This document shows, piece after piece, positions 11,220 through 25,004 of a DNA stretch of 64,000 nucleotides. Numbering within the stretch: position 1 is the stretch's first letter; each line of letters starts with the position of its first letter. Origin of the DNA: Arabidopsis thaliana (taxonomy: Eukaryota; Streptophyta; Magnoliopsida; Brassicales; Brassicaceae); contig NC_003071.7 of NCBI RefSeq assembly GCF_000001735.4, positions 19,381,443-19,445,442 on the forward strand, given 5' to 3'. Position numbers and translations under genes: made by a program. Under the pieces are notes generated by a model. It made no database searches, had not been told where the DNA came from, and worked only from the letters and a program-made list of their open reading frames with translations.

Positions 11220-11298
11220 CCGACCTACCGGATTCAAACCATTGATCTGAAGATCATCTATAAACCAGTCCTTGATCTATAAACTAAAATAAGGTCGG
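11220..11298 (-). pseudogene. tRNA-Tyr relic
   Basis: On the minus strand the acceptor halves CCGACCT (11298-11292) and AGGTCGG (11226-11220) pair perfectly and are followed by discriminator A. The T arm GGTTTGAATCCGGT matches plant tRNA-Tyr apart from a C-to-T in the B box. The D arm reads TTTTAGTTTATAGATC where plant tRNA-Tyr has about GCTCAGTTGGTAGAGC, so its conserved GG is lost and most differences are G/C to A/T transitions. AGGACTG marks the start of the anticodon arm, but no intact GTA loop or 3' stem is present. Length is 79 nt, close to an intron-bearing plant tRNA-Tyr. Family call from remembered consensus; clearly degenerate, so probably untranscribed. Confidence 0.7.
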
Positions 11299-12392
11299 TT
11301 GCTTAATCTTTGTTACCCTTTTATTTTTGTGGTTATAATTATATTATCTTCATTTTGTTTCCTTTTATGATTAATCGATCATATCAGGATAGATATTTCG
11401 TTAAGTTTATAGTTTAAATCCAGAATTTTATGTTTAGAAAAGAGAATGGGAAGAGTTGAAGTGTTTAACGTCTATGAATATTCCTCACGTCAAGAAAAAA
11501 GAAAAAAAACTATGAATGGTCCTCTCTCGATGTCCTTACATTGGTTAGAGAGCGTTGCAACTACAATACATACATCACTTTCATCATATTTATTGTCTTT
11601 TTCAGAGGTTTTCATATTTCGACTGAATTCTTCAATTTGCAATATTATGAATAATAGAGAAGATGATGAAAAAAGGATAAAGAGAGTGAAGCCAGGGTTA
11701 TGCATGCTCTCACGTTTAGGGCGTGACTCTAAACTAGCGATTTAGTTTACGGTATTATTAAAAATAATATTAGTCACATAATATTTGTAATTTTAGTCGA
11801 AATTAATGACAGAAAAATACTAGACGCTAGGATTTGTACTTCCTTGAATCCTTGGAAAATATACGTATGTAATTAATATTATTCATTATCAAACCACAAA
11901 TACGGAAACCAAGTTTGTGTCAAATCCAAATGGAGTAGTTTGGTATCTTAGGTTGTTGTTTATCATAAATGAGAAACTTTGGGGTTGCACTCGATCGGTA
12001 TGGTTAGGTGGACCGGACTGGTGACAATTAATGCCATTGATCTATAACTGTTAGATTATAATCTAAAGGTTCCATTGCAGAACAATTCATCAAACTTTAA
12101 TATCTATGTATTTATGTATGTTCCCAACTCACAGAATTTCACGGAATTGCAAAACTATGATAAATTCTGCTACCTTAATGAATACACTATGAACTTGACT
12201 AAAAAAACAAGAATAAAGTATGATAAATTCCCTCATTTTATATTTCTCTTATCTATTTCACATTTTTGCTTGAAAATTTGTACCATTAATCTCTCTATTC
12301 GGCAGTGTTAAATTTTATTATTTAACTCCGTCGGTTGGATTCATTTTAAATTTCTCTTCAGGGAAGAAAAAAACAAGAGAGAGAAATAGAGA
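11299..12392. other. LACS1 upstream region
   Basis: About 1.1 kb, AT-rich, no gene recognised. A 99-codon frame at 11446-11745 has no family features and mixed low-complexity composition. Immediately before the LACS1 ATG, TTTAAATTTCTCTTCAG (12344-12360) looks like a genuine 3' splice site followed by a purine-rich leader, suggesting that the LACS1 5' UTR may begin in an upstream exon. Confidence 0.45.
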
Positions 12393-15300
12393 ATGAAGTC
12401 TTTTGCGGCTAAGGTAGAAGAGGGAGTTAAAGGAATAGACGGAAAGCCGTCGGTAGGTCCGGTGTACCGGAATCTTCTGTCGGAAAAAGGTTTTCCTCCG
12501 ATTGATTCTGAGATCACCACTGCTTGGGACATTTTCAGGTATATCTCTAAGACTCTAAATATATTTATAAATAGTTTTCTTGTTAGATGTTGAATATATA
12601 AAAAGAAAAAAAAACAAATTATAGTTAGACATATATCACCTTTTGTGTATAATTATTGCAATTAATAAACACTCTTTTGGGGTTTTATTTTTAGTAAATC
12701 AGTGGAGAAATTCCCTGACAATAATATGCTTGGATGGCGTCGAATTGTTGATGAGAAGGTGAGTTTCTTGAATTTTTCTTATTGTTACTTAACAAAAAGA
12801 AGAGAAAATATTTATGGGTTAATACGTATATTTGTACGGATCGGTTTAGGTTGGACCATATATGTGGAAAACGTACAAGGAAGTATACGAAGAAGTTTTG
12901 CAGATTGGCTCTGCACTACGAGCCGCCGGAGCTGAACCTGTAAATATTTCTTTGTACCTTCTTTCAAGATTAACTTGTGTTTTTGAAGATTTGTTATTCA
13001 CATCGTAATAAAATGTTATATGTAGGGGAGTCGAGTGGGGATCTACGGTGTTAATTGTCCTCAGTGGATCATAGCAATGGAGGTCCATCTCATTATTTTC
13101 TTAATGAAATACTTTTCTGATTGATATTTCCCAAATTTCTTAATTATGTTTAACAATATATTGATGTGAACATATTTAGGCTTGTGCAGCTCACACTCTA
13201 ATCTGTGTACCTCTATATGATACATTGGGTAAGTCTTTTTTTTTTCCTTTCGCCATATACATTTTCTTGACTCAAACTCAAGAACGCGACTCAAAATTGT
13301 GTGTATATGATGTTCTTTAGGTTCAGGAGCAGTCGATTACATTGTAGAGCATGCGGAAATCGACTTTGTGTTTGTCCAAGACACCAAAATTAAAGGAGTT
13401 AAGATCTTTTAAATTTATTTCACTAATTAATTGTTATCATTAAACTAATTAAAACATTTTTCAAAAGTATTCATCAAGTGAATAATAAACTTTTTGTTTT
13501 CTTTTGTTCATGCTATTGAAATTTAGCTTCTTGAGCCAGATTGCAAATGTGCTAAACGGCTAAAAGCTATAGTTTCCTTCACTAACGTGAGCGACGAGCT
13601 TAGCCACAAGGCTTCAGAAATTGGAGTCAAAACATACTCCTGGATCGATTTTCTCCATATGGTTCGTCTCACTTTTTATTTACTAAATTGTAGTAATCCT
13701 TGAGTTTTTTTTTTCTTTTTTTTTTTTTCCTATAATGTATCCTTGAGTTTTATAATTTATTTTTATATTCGGACCATTCTCTGAGGTATATAAAATGACA
13801 GGCAACCCAACTTGACGGCATTAGGTACTAGAGTGTATGTGAGAATTAAATGAATTAGGTGCACACACAAAGCGACGTTGATATTACCATAAATATCTTT
13901 TTGTTGACTATTTGATCGTTGACCAGGGACGTGAGAAACCGGAAGACACGAACCCGCCTAAGGCGTTTAACATATGCACCATAATGTACACCAGCGGCAC
14001 AAGCGGTGATCCTAAAGGTGTGGTTTTGACTCACCAAGCGGTCGCGACTTTTGTTGTTGGGATGGATCTCTATATGGACCAGTTTGAAGATAAGGTAACC
14101 CATAATTACTTCAAAGGAACAGTAGACACTTTTTAACCAAAATTCAAATAAATTCTGAGACATAGAAAAATTTAGATATTTTGACATTTATAATGATAAC
14201 TACTAATAAAATCGTAGAGAACAAATATTATCTGATTACTATTGATTAATCCTCTGTTTACTTATGACTAATCCTCTGTTTTCTTTGGGCGGATTAGATG
14301 ACACATGATGATGTGTATCTCTCCTTCTTGCCCTTGGCTCATATTCTTGACCGTATGAACGAGGAATACTTCTTTCGCAAAGGCGCTTCCGTCGGCTATT
14401 ACCATGGAGTATGTTAATCTCTCTTCTTCTTTTTTTTGATGGAGTATGGATAAAGAATCTAAGAGAATTGATGTATTGATTTATGTAGAATTTGAACGTG
14501 TTACGTGACGATATTCAAGAACTGAAACCGACTTATCTAGCTGGAGTACCAAGAGTGTTTGAGAGAATCCATGAGGGGATTCAAAAGGCTCTTCAAGAAC
14601 TTAACCCAAGAAGGAGATTCATCTTCAATGCTCTCTACAAACAGTAAGTAACTTTTCATCGTTTTTGCTCTGTTTTCTTCTAACTTTTCTGTTTTCTAAT
14701 AGCTTAACCTTGCAAAACAAAATGATGATGTAGCAAGCTTGCGTGGTTGAATCGTGGGTACTCTCATAGTAAAGCTTCACCCATGGCTGATTTCATTGCT
14801 TTCAGAAAGGTTAATAGCAGTTGATATAATGGTTTTTTCTTTGTATTTTTGGTGCTTTTGTTTAGGTTTATGGTCATCACATAAACCTGACTTTTAGAGG
14901 TTTTGTTTTTCTGTTAAAGATTAGAGACAAATTGGGAGGTCGCATCCGGTTGCTAGTATCTGGAGGAGCACCTTTGAGCCCTGAGATTGAAGAGTTTTTG
15001 AGAGTTACTTGTTGTTGCTTTGTCGTTCAAGGCTACGGTATAATACTTTACATCTCCTCTACATTCTAGGGTTTCTTCTCCCTGTTTCGTATTTGCCAAG
15101 GAAAGTTTGCTTTGATTGTTTGGACTAGGTCTAACGGAGACACTTGGAGGAACGGCTTTGGGTTTCCCGGACGAGATGTGTATGCTAGGGACAGTCGGTA
15201 TTCCAGCGGTTTACAACGAGATACGGCTTGAAGAGGTGTCTGAAATGGGCTATGACCCGCTCGGAGAAAATCCGGCAGGAGAGATCTGTATAAGAGGACA

Positions 15301-16174
15301 ATGTATGTTTTCAGGGTATTACAAGAACCCTGAACTCACTGAAGAAGTCATGAAAGATGGATGGTTCCACACAGGAGATATAGGTGAGATTCTTCCAAAC
15401 GGAGTACTCAAGATCATCGATCGTAAAAAGAATCTGATCAAACTTTCTCAAGGAGAATATGTTGCTCTCGAGCATTTGGAAAACATCTTCGGGCAAAACT
15501 CTGTTGTCCAAGATGTAAGCTTTTCAACTATCAATCATGATTTCCTGCCAAGCAAGCAAACAATCCTTTTTAGGGTTTCTCCTTAATTATCATTTAGTTG
15601 TTGTCTGACTATCCTTAATGCTTGTTTTTCAGATATGGGTTTATGGAGACAGCTTCAAATCTATGCTTGTCGCGGTGGTTGTTCCCAACCCAGAAACCGT
15701 CAACAGGTGGGCTAAAGATCTCGGTTTTACTAAACCATTCGAAGAACTCTGTTCTTTCCCGGAACTAAAAGAACACATCATTTCAGAACTGAAGTCCACG
15801 GCAGAAAAGAACAAGGTTTGTTTGACTTTGTCTGAATCAAAATTCTTCAATTTTATTCTAAAATAAATACTAAAAGAAATATTCATGGATGTGAGAAATA
15901 TAGCTAAGAAAGTTTGAGTACATCAAAGCGGTGACAGTGGAGACAAAACCTTTCGACGTAGAGAGAGACTTAGTGACTGCGACGCTCAAGAATCGGAGGA
16001 ACAATCTTCTCAAATATTATCAGGTTTAATTTTATAGATTAGTGTTTTTATTATTTCCTTTATAGATAGTAAATGTTGAATTTAGATATTTGCAGCCATT
16101 CTATCCGCTAACGTTCCATTATACAGGTGCAAATCGACGAAATGTACCGCAAATTGGCCTCAAAGAAAATCTGA
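12393..16174 (+). CDS. LACS1: Long-chain acyl-CoA synthetase 1
   Basis: Sixteen exons (12393-12538, 12695-12758, 12850-12939, 13026-13082, 13180-13228, 13321-13397, 13527-13661, 13927-14094, 14298-14408, 14489-14643, 14734-14809, 14920-15037, 15129-15514, 15633-15815, 15904-16023, 16127-16174) sum to 661 codons, 660 aa, the length I recall for LACS1/CER8 (At2g47240). It activates long and very long chain fatty acids: fatty acid + ATP + CoA to acyl-CoA + AMP + PPi, for cutin and wax synthesis at the ER. The AMP-binding P-loop YTSGTSGDPKGV is at about residues 226-237, the adenine motif GYGLTET at about 413, and the FACS signature GWFHTGDIGE then DRKKNLIKLSQGEYV at about 492-525. All catalytic motifs are intact. 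One intron (after 13082) has a weak GTCCAT donor. Its first three exons are partly duplicated 0.7 kb downstream. Confidence 0.96.
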
Positions 16175-16850
16175 AAGTGTTGCGATGATGTGTGTGCTGT
16201 TATTGATAGTTATATATGTACGTTATATGTATCAATAATTCATAGATATGAGCTTTATGCTTTATGTAATATTTTATTTTTATGTTGTATGACATCATAA
16301 TTATGGAATTTTTTTTTGTTGATTTTTGCTTTGGTAATGTAACTCTCTATTTGTATCCATAATCTACCAAAATCCACGTAACTACCACTACGATTTAACT
16401 TACTATCCAATAACCCGTTCTATGAATTTGATTCATATAAAGTCTAGAAAAAAACTCAAAAGTGATATTAAATTATGTTGAGAAAAATATGAAAATACAT
16501 TTTGGTTTTCATTGTTGATTTGTTTATTGTTGACTTTTCTTTTCTTTTTTCTTAAATTCTCATTCAAACCCTAGGTTAAGCTAGAAACTACATCAGAGTG
16601 ATGACTAAAACAACATAATGCTCAAGAGGAAATTAAGTCAATTAATGCCATTTCTGTAATGAAATTATAATATAACGTAATTTATGTATAACGAATTTAA
16701 AGTACGGAATACGTAACCGGGGAGCTGTCACTGATCACCTAATGAAACTTCAACATATCTTCATTTCAACGATTTTGTTTAATAATCTAAATATACGATT
16801 ACGTATTTTCACTATTTCGGAAATATGCAATATATATGTTCAATCATCCT
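16175..16850. other. LACS1 3' flank
   Basis: Contains the LACS1 3' UTR (AT-rich to about 16300, with TATGTAATATTTT-like poly(A) signals) and otherwise featureless AT-rich DNA leading to the duplicated LACS1 segment. Confidence 0.5.
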
Positions 16851-16860
16851 TCAAAGGAAA

Positions 16861-17430
16861 ACATAAGAGAGAAAGAGAAAATGAAGTGTTTTTGTCGTCT
16901 GCAGGTCCGGTGTACCGGAATCTTTTGTCGGAGAAAGGTTTTCCTCCTCGAGATTCTGATATCATCACTACTTGGGACATTTTCAGGTATATATTGTTAA
17001 TAATCAGGTTTAATTTTCTTATATGATATCTCTTTGATTGTTAATTAATATCTTTTGGGTTTTGTTAGTAAATCTGTGGAAAAATTTCCTGATAACAAGA
17101 TGCTTGGATGGCGTCAAATTGTGGATGAGAAGGTGAATTTCTTGAATGCTTCATACTAAAAATAGAGAGAACATTCTGGTCAAAATAAATTTGTATACAT
17201 AACTTCGTTTCCAACAATATGCATTCTATCAAATTGGTGACAACAACAACAACTTTAATACAAATCTATATGATGTATGTTCTGGTTACTGATTAAAACT
17301 CTCTGTACATATTGTTTTATTTCTATATTTGTATGGATCGGTTTAGGTTGGACCGTATATGTGGAAAACGTACAAGGAAGTATACGAAGAAGTTCTCTTG
17401 ATCGGCTCAGCGCTACGAGCTGGAGAGTGA
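16861..17430 (+). pseudogene. Truncated LACS1 duplicate (exons 1-3)
   Basis: Three blocks copy the start of LACS1 with introns in place. Block 1 (about 16881-16987) matches LACS1 exon 1: GPVYRNLLSEKGFPPRDSD, TTWDIF. Block 2 (17070-17132) matches exon 2: KSVEKFPDNKMLGWRQIVDE. Block 3 (17347-17427) matches exon 3: VGPYMWKTYKEVYEEVLLIG, then SALRAGE and TGA. The N-terminal codons corresponding to AAKVEEGVKGIDGK are missing, so the ATG at 16881 is out of frame with the conserved part. Even the leader (AAGAGAGAAAGAGAAA-ATGAAG) resembles that of LACS1. No adenylation motif remains. It is a partial tandem duplication in the same direction, less than 0.7 kb from the parent gene's stop, and cannot encode an enzyme. 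Confidence 0.9.
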
Positions 17431-18480
17431 TTCGTATGCGTTTAGTATATTAGGTTACCTCAAGACTTTGTGACAGATTGTATGAAGGATTCTCTGTGAT
17501 ACCAAATGGGAAACTGGTTATGGCCTTTGGCCTGGTGAACTTAATTACTTAGTTGGTTATTAGGAAAATCTGAGATTGTGTGTTTTCAAGCTCATATTGA
17601 AGTTTGAATTTGCTTTGACTACTAGTGTTAGCATTCAGATGGTTGAGAAAATTACTGCAGATCTGTTTTTTTTGGGAACCTTTTTTGTTTGATAAAATAC
17701 AAATGCAAGTCTGTTTACCACAGAATTCACGAGGTAGCATGATGAATTCTATTCTTATTGATGATCTGGCACTAATGAGGGCAGAGGAAGGAGTGAACTT
17801 TGTAGGACAAAGACCTCTTTCAGGTGAAAGCATATGATGTGTAATCCTTGATGATATTTCTCTAGTGGTAACAAAGTTAAAGTTTGTATCAGTTGAGACA
17901 AGAAAAAGATCATCATTCACTCATTATAAAACTTGATGGCGATATGCTTGTTTATATTTCTATTTCCGGAAATTTGAACTAGTTCTATGATAGGTGCATA
18001 AAAATCAACAATTTAATTTAAATTAATTTGATGGTTACCAAACTGCAATGGGTCAATTAAAAACTGACTATATTTGAAGGGGAAAAGCAATTCATGTTGA
18101 TGGCCTGATGGGTGGGTGGGTTTGGGATGGCTGCAGAAAAGGAGGATTATTCATGTATGGTGGATCTCTTTAGGAAGGGCTGGTCAATTAGTGTTATTTA
18201 GTTGAGGAGATTGATCACGAGGACCAGAGCGAAGAGCAAGACGCTATCAGCTGGACTGAAGCTCATACTTGAGATTATCAGAAACATTGTTATATAGAGT
18301 TGCCAAACAGAGGTTTTAAAAGAACACACTTTGAGTAATGCAAGATTCTTTCATTGAACATAAACAAAGCAAAGTATCCATCATAATTTAAGACGAGGGT
18401 AAATCATAGTGGTCTTGTGACTAAGACATTCTTCTCTGAGTGATTTGATCCTCTAGTCGAAGCAAAGAGAGTGATTTTCT
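17431..18480. other. Region between LACS1 fragment and DEAH helicase
   Basis: About 1 kb with somewhat higher GC than neighbouring intergenic DNA. I recognise no gene. A frame at 17625-17837 (containing LIDDLALMRAEEGVNFVG) looks protein-like in composition but has no family I can name and no clear start or splice context; it may be a relic. The right end holds the 3' UTR of the minus-strand helicase (about 18300-18480). Confidence 0.4.
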
Positions 18481-21539
<3,059 letters not shown>

Positions 21540-23602
21540 TACGAACGAACAAAACGAGAGACAGATAGATTTTAGGCTCAACGATAAGCAGCGGCGCGAG
21601 GACTTTTCAGGTTAACCCCTTTTGTCTCTTTTGATATTTGTTTTAGGCACCAAGGCCCGTTAAGTTCCCTTGTGGGCCGACCTATGTATGTAAAGCCCAT
21701 GTTTCTCTGAATATATTTTTCTGACTCTCTCATTCTTTTTTTGTTTGTTAAAAAGTAAAAACACTAGCATTTTGATTATTGATCACAAAGAACCTCTCCA
21801 GCCTCCTCTTACTTTGACAAGGATGGATATGGTACAATAGAAAGAGAAAAAAACACTTACACCACTTAAACAAAATACAACAAAAAAAAAAAAGTGGACT
21901 GACGCAAATAGAATTAAGGGTATCCTTAAGCATTGCATTTGCAATACGAAGTGCATAGAAAGCATTTGAGACTGCGAATTTGATCGTCACTTAATTCGAA
22001 ATTTACTACCCCAAGGTTGAGTTTGACATCAGGGTTTGAATACCTTCATTGACTTCTTCTTCTTTAGTAGCTATTGTCGTTTTGATTCAAAACTGCTAAG
22101 GTAAAATAAGTATTTCTTCAATGATATTGTTACGGCTTGAGAGTCTTTTGGATCTAACAAATGTATATTGAAAGTGGAATAAACTTGGAGACATGATGAG
22201 CAAAATTGTTAGTTGTTTTCTTTGATACAATGGGTCTCTTAAGTTTGTCTTTTAGTCATTTACTTTTAAGCCATCGAGAGTTTTGGTACGTTTGCTTTCG
22301 GTTGCATTCGTGGCTTTGTTTGGGACAATGATTATGTACCTTCTTCGGTTAGGGATTATCACTCACCGTAAAGGTCAATACAAACATACTAAAGCCAATG
22401 GCGTTGCTATGCACTCACTAGACAAAAAGACAAAAAAGTGATATTACCTCATAAGATTGTTTTTCCTTCCTTGTTCTGTTATGTAGAACATTTTCTCACA
22501 CACACATGGCTACAAAAGTAACAAAAAGAAAAAGGAAACAAAAAAAGTTTATTTGCATGGTAACTTGTTTCTCTACTTTATTCTCACAAGGCCACAAGTC
22601 TATGCCCTTTGGGGATGACACAAAGCTATGATTGGTATTTGCTCTGTTTCACAACCATTTTAACCAAACCCTTTTTAAAAGAAGACTAAAATTAGTGAAG
22701 AGAGTGACAAATTTTTCTCCTTTGTTTTGAATTTTTTTTTTTAAATAATTGAAAATAGCTAACAACAATAACACAGTGCATACGTCTTTATTCTTCACCG
22801 CAGTGTAATCATGAAACAGCAACAAGAACAAAAGGGGTAAATAAAGTTTTAAAAATAAATAAGAGAAATCATGAAGGGTCGATAGAAACATAGAGAAGAG
22901 TAGGTAGAAGTAGTTGGGTTTATGCTTCCAGTTTCGCATTAATTTCCTCTTTAGTTATCTCGCTTAATTAATCTTGTTGATTACTATGAAACTAGTTAAT
23001 TTTTCCAGATTCCAAGACATATATCGAAGCGAAACAAACAAAAAACAATTAACTGACTGTGTATTTGACTAGAGAGAGATTGATTAACCTGAAACCCTAG
23101 AAGGCTACTATATTAGAATCATAGATCAAATAAGTTTTCAATTAAAAAAAAAAACACGAACTACAAAGCCTAGCTTTGACATAGTGTTCATGCAAAGCCC
23201 ATAACAAATTTTAAAAGACGACCATTGTTGTAAATCGCCTACGATCAGTAATTTACAAAACGACAAATTATTATTATGCGATTAAGAAGTTTTTGCCAAT
23301 CCTAATATTTACAAAATCATGTTTACTAGTCCACATATTTTTTTTAAGAATCTGGTGCATTTTTGTGTTATAAATTATAAGTTCACACATTTATAATATA
23401 AGTTCACAGTAAATAAAAATTACATTTATAGTGATTCAATGGTGAAAATCACAAGTACTTTCTCGGCTTGGTACAATCATCATTACCTTACGATTTCAGA
23501 ACCATAAGAAAACATCTTCTTCATCAGAACAAAAGATCCGTTTCTTTTAGACAATTATACAAAAAAAAACTAGATTAAAACTATAAGACTATATATATAC
23601 TA
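21540..23602. other. Helicase promoter and WRKY23 downstream region
   Basis: Left end: TGGGCC at 21673-21678 and AGCCCA at 21694-21699 form a site II pair about 140 bp before the helicase ATG (minus strand). The remaining 1.9 kb shows no coding region; short AT-rich frames only. TATATATATAC at 23590-23600 abuts the WRKY23 stop and belongs to its 3' UTR. Confidence 0.5.
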
Positions 23603-25004
23603 CTACTCTTCCTTCAACATATGAGACGGAACAACATCTTGCAGAAGTCCATTATCTTTAACCAAAACTCGACTCTTCTTCACACGATTATCATCACCAT
23701 ACTCATTAGCGTGGCTATTAAGGTACTCGTTGACTCCTCCAAAACAAGACATGAGTTCTTGTTGCTGCTGTTGGTGATGGTATTGGACAAGCTGTTGGAA
23801 CTGAGGAGAGATTAACGTGGAGCCATCAATAGGAAACCCAAAGCAACCATTACCGAGACTCGAAGCAGCTCCTGACGATCCGAAGAAACCTCCAGTGGAA
23901 ATAGGACGAGACGTGAGTGGACTAATGTGAGTGTGTTGACCTTCGTAGGTTGTAACCACAGTGCTTGGATCTCTGAATGATCTCTCCACTCTCTTCTTCA
24001 CGTTACATGAAGCCGTTGTGCAACGGTAGTAACTCCTGCAAACGAAACACCATTTACACAAAATCAACTTTGGTTCACAATTAAGTCTTTCTTTGGACAC
24101 TGTAAACAGTAGTAAATTTAATTAGTAAACACTAACACCCAAACATTAAGAAACAATGGGACAGTGCTAGATCCAACAAATTAACATAGTGCATGTACCC
24201 AAGAGCAAATCAAAAAAGAAGAAACAAAACAACAAGGAAAAAGATTTGATTTTTCTTCTTGTTGTTGTAAAACTATGGTCAAAGGATATGGATATATTTG
24301 CTGATACCTGGGAAAAGGACTGTTTTTGACAGCTTTTTGACCATATTTTCGCCAGCGATAACCATCTTCGAGATGATCAACTTCACTCTTTGTCATGAAT
24401 GCGACTCTTGCCTCTCTCTGTCTCTTCTGATTATTCTTCTTTGCTTTCAACCTGTTCATTAAAAATGCTTTCTTTAGGATACTTCTTTTTTTTTTTGTCT
24501 CTGAGACTTTTTATCGAACAGCTTCTGGACTCAACAAAAAAAAAAGTGAGAAATTTTAAGAACTCACTGTTTCTTAGTATGACTCTTCTCTTGTTGATCT
24601 TCACCTCCTTCTTCTTCATTGTCTTCTGTTTTCGGTTTCTCTTCATTTAGAGCCTCGCTTGAAGCAGACGAAATCGATGACGAGTTAGGAGTCGCCGGTG
24701 GGTTTATCAACAAATGATCCGAACACAAAGACTCCACCTTTGACGTCACTAATTGCTCTGACGGTGGAGCTTGAATGATACTTGAAGACAGCTTCGCCGA
24801 TGGTTGCGTTTGCGTTTGCGGTTGAGACGTTTGGAGAAGGAAGGAATGAGGAGAAACAGTAGCAAAGTCTTGATGCTGCTGAGAACTTAATAACTCCATG
24901 AACCCTAAAGAATGCCTCTCCGCCGCCGCTAAATCTCCGAAATCCCAAACGCTTTGTGACGACGGGTAGTAAAAACTCGTCTTTGAGAAATCTGTAAACT
25001 CCAT
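23603..25004 (-). CDS. WRKY23: WRKY transcription factor 23
   Basis: Three exons (24568-25004, 24308-24451, 23603-24035) give 338 codons, 337 aa. The N half is Ser/Gln/Pro-rich with an acidic stretch ([14 protein letters not shown]). The single WRKY domain has [20 protein letters not shown] and then C-x4-C (CTTASC) and HTH, the C2H2 zinc ligands of a group IIc WRKY. The intron between PFPR and SYYR sits at the usual R-type position in the domain. A glutamine run (HHQQQQQE) lies near the C terminus. WRKY23 binds W-boxes (TTGACY); it is known as an auxin-induced gene acting downstream of ARF7/ARF19 in root patterning and flavonol synthesis and is induced by cyst nematodes. At2g47260. Start at 25004 precedes [11 protein letters not shown]; no in-frame upstream ATG is better. 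Confidence 0.95.

Noticed and set aside
11446-11745. 99-codon frame upstream of LACS1
   Set aside because: No recognisable domain, mixed low-complexity composition, overlapped by an equally long frame on the other strand; likely chance.
16742-17026. 94-codon plus frame as a gene
   Set aside because: The conserved half is LACS1 exon 1 text in the truncated copy; the front is unrelated AT-rich DNA.
24181-24459. 92-codon minus frame as a separate WRKY-like peptide
   Set aside because: It is WRKY23 exon 2 read through into its intron.
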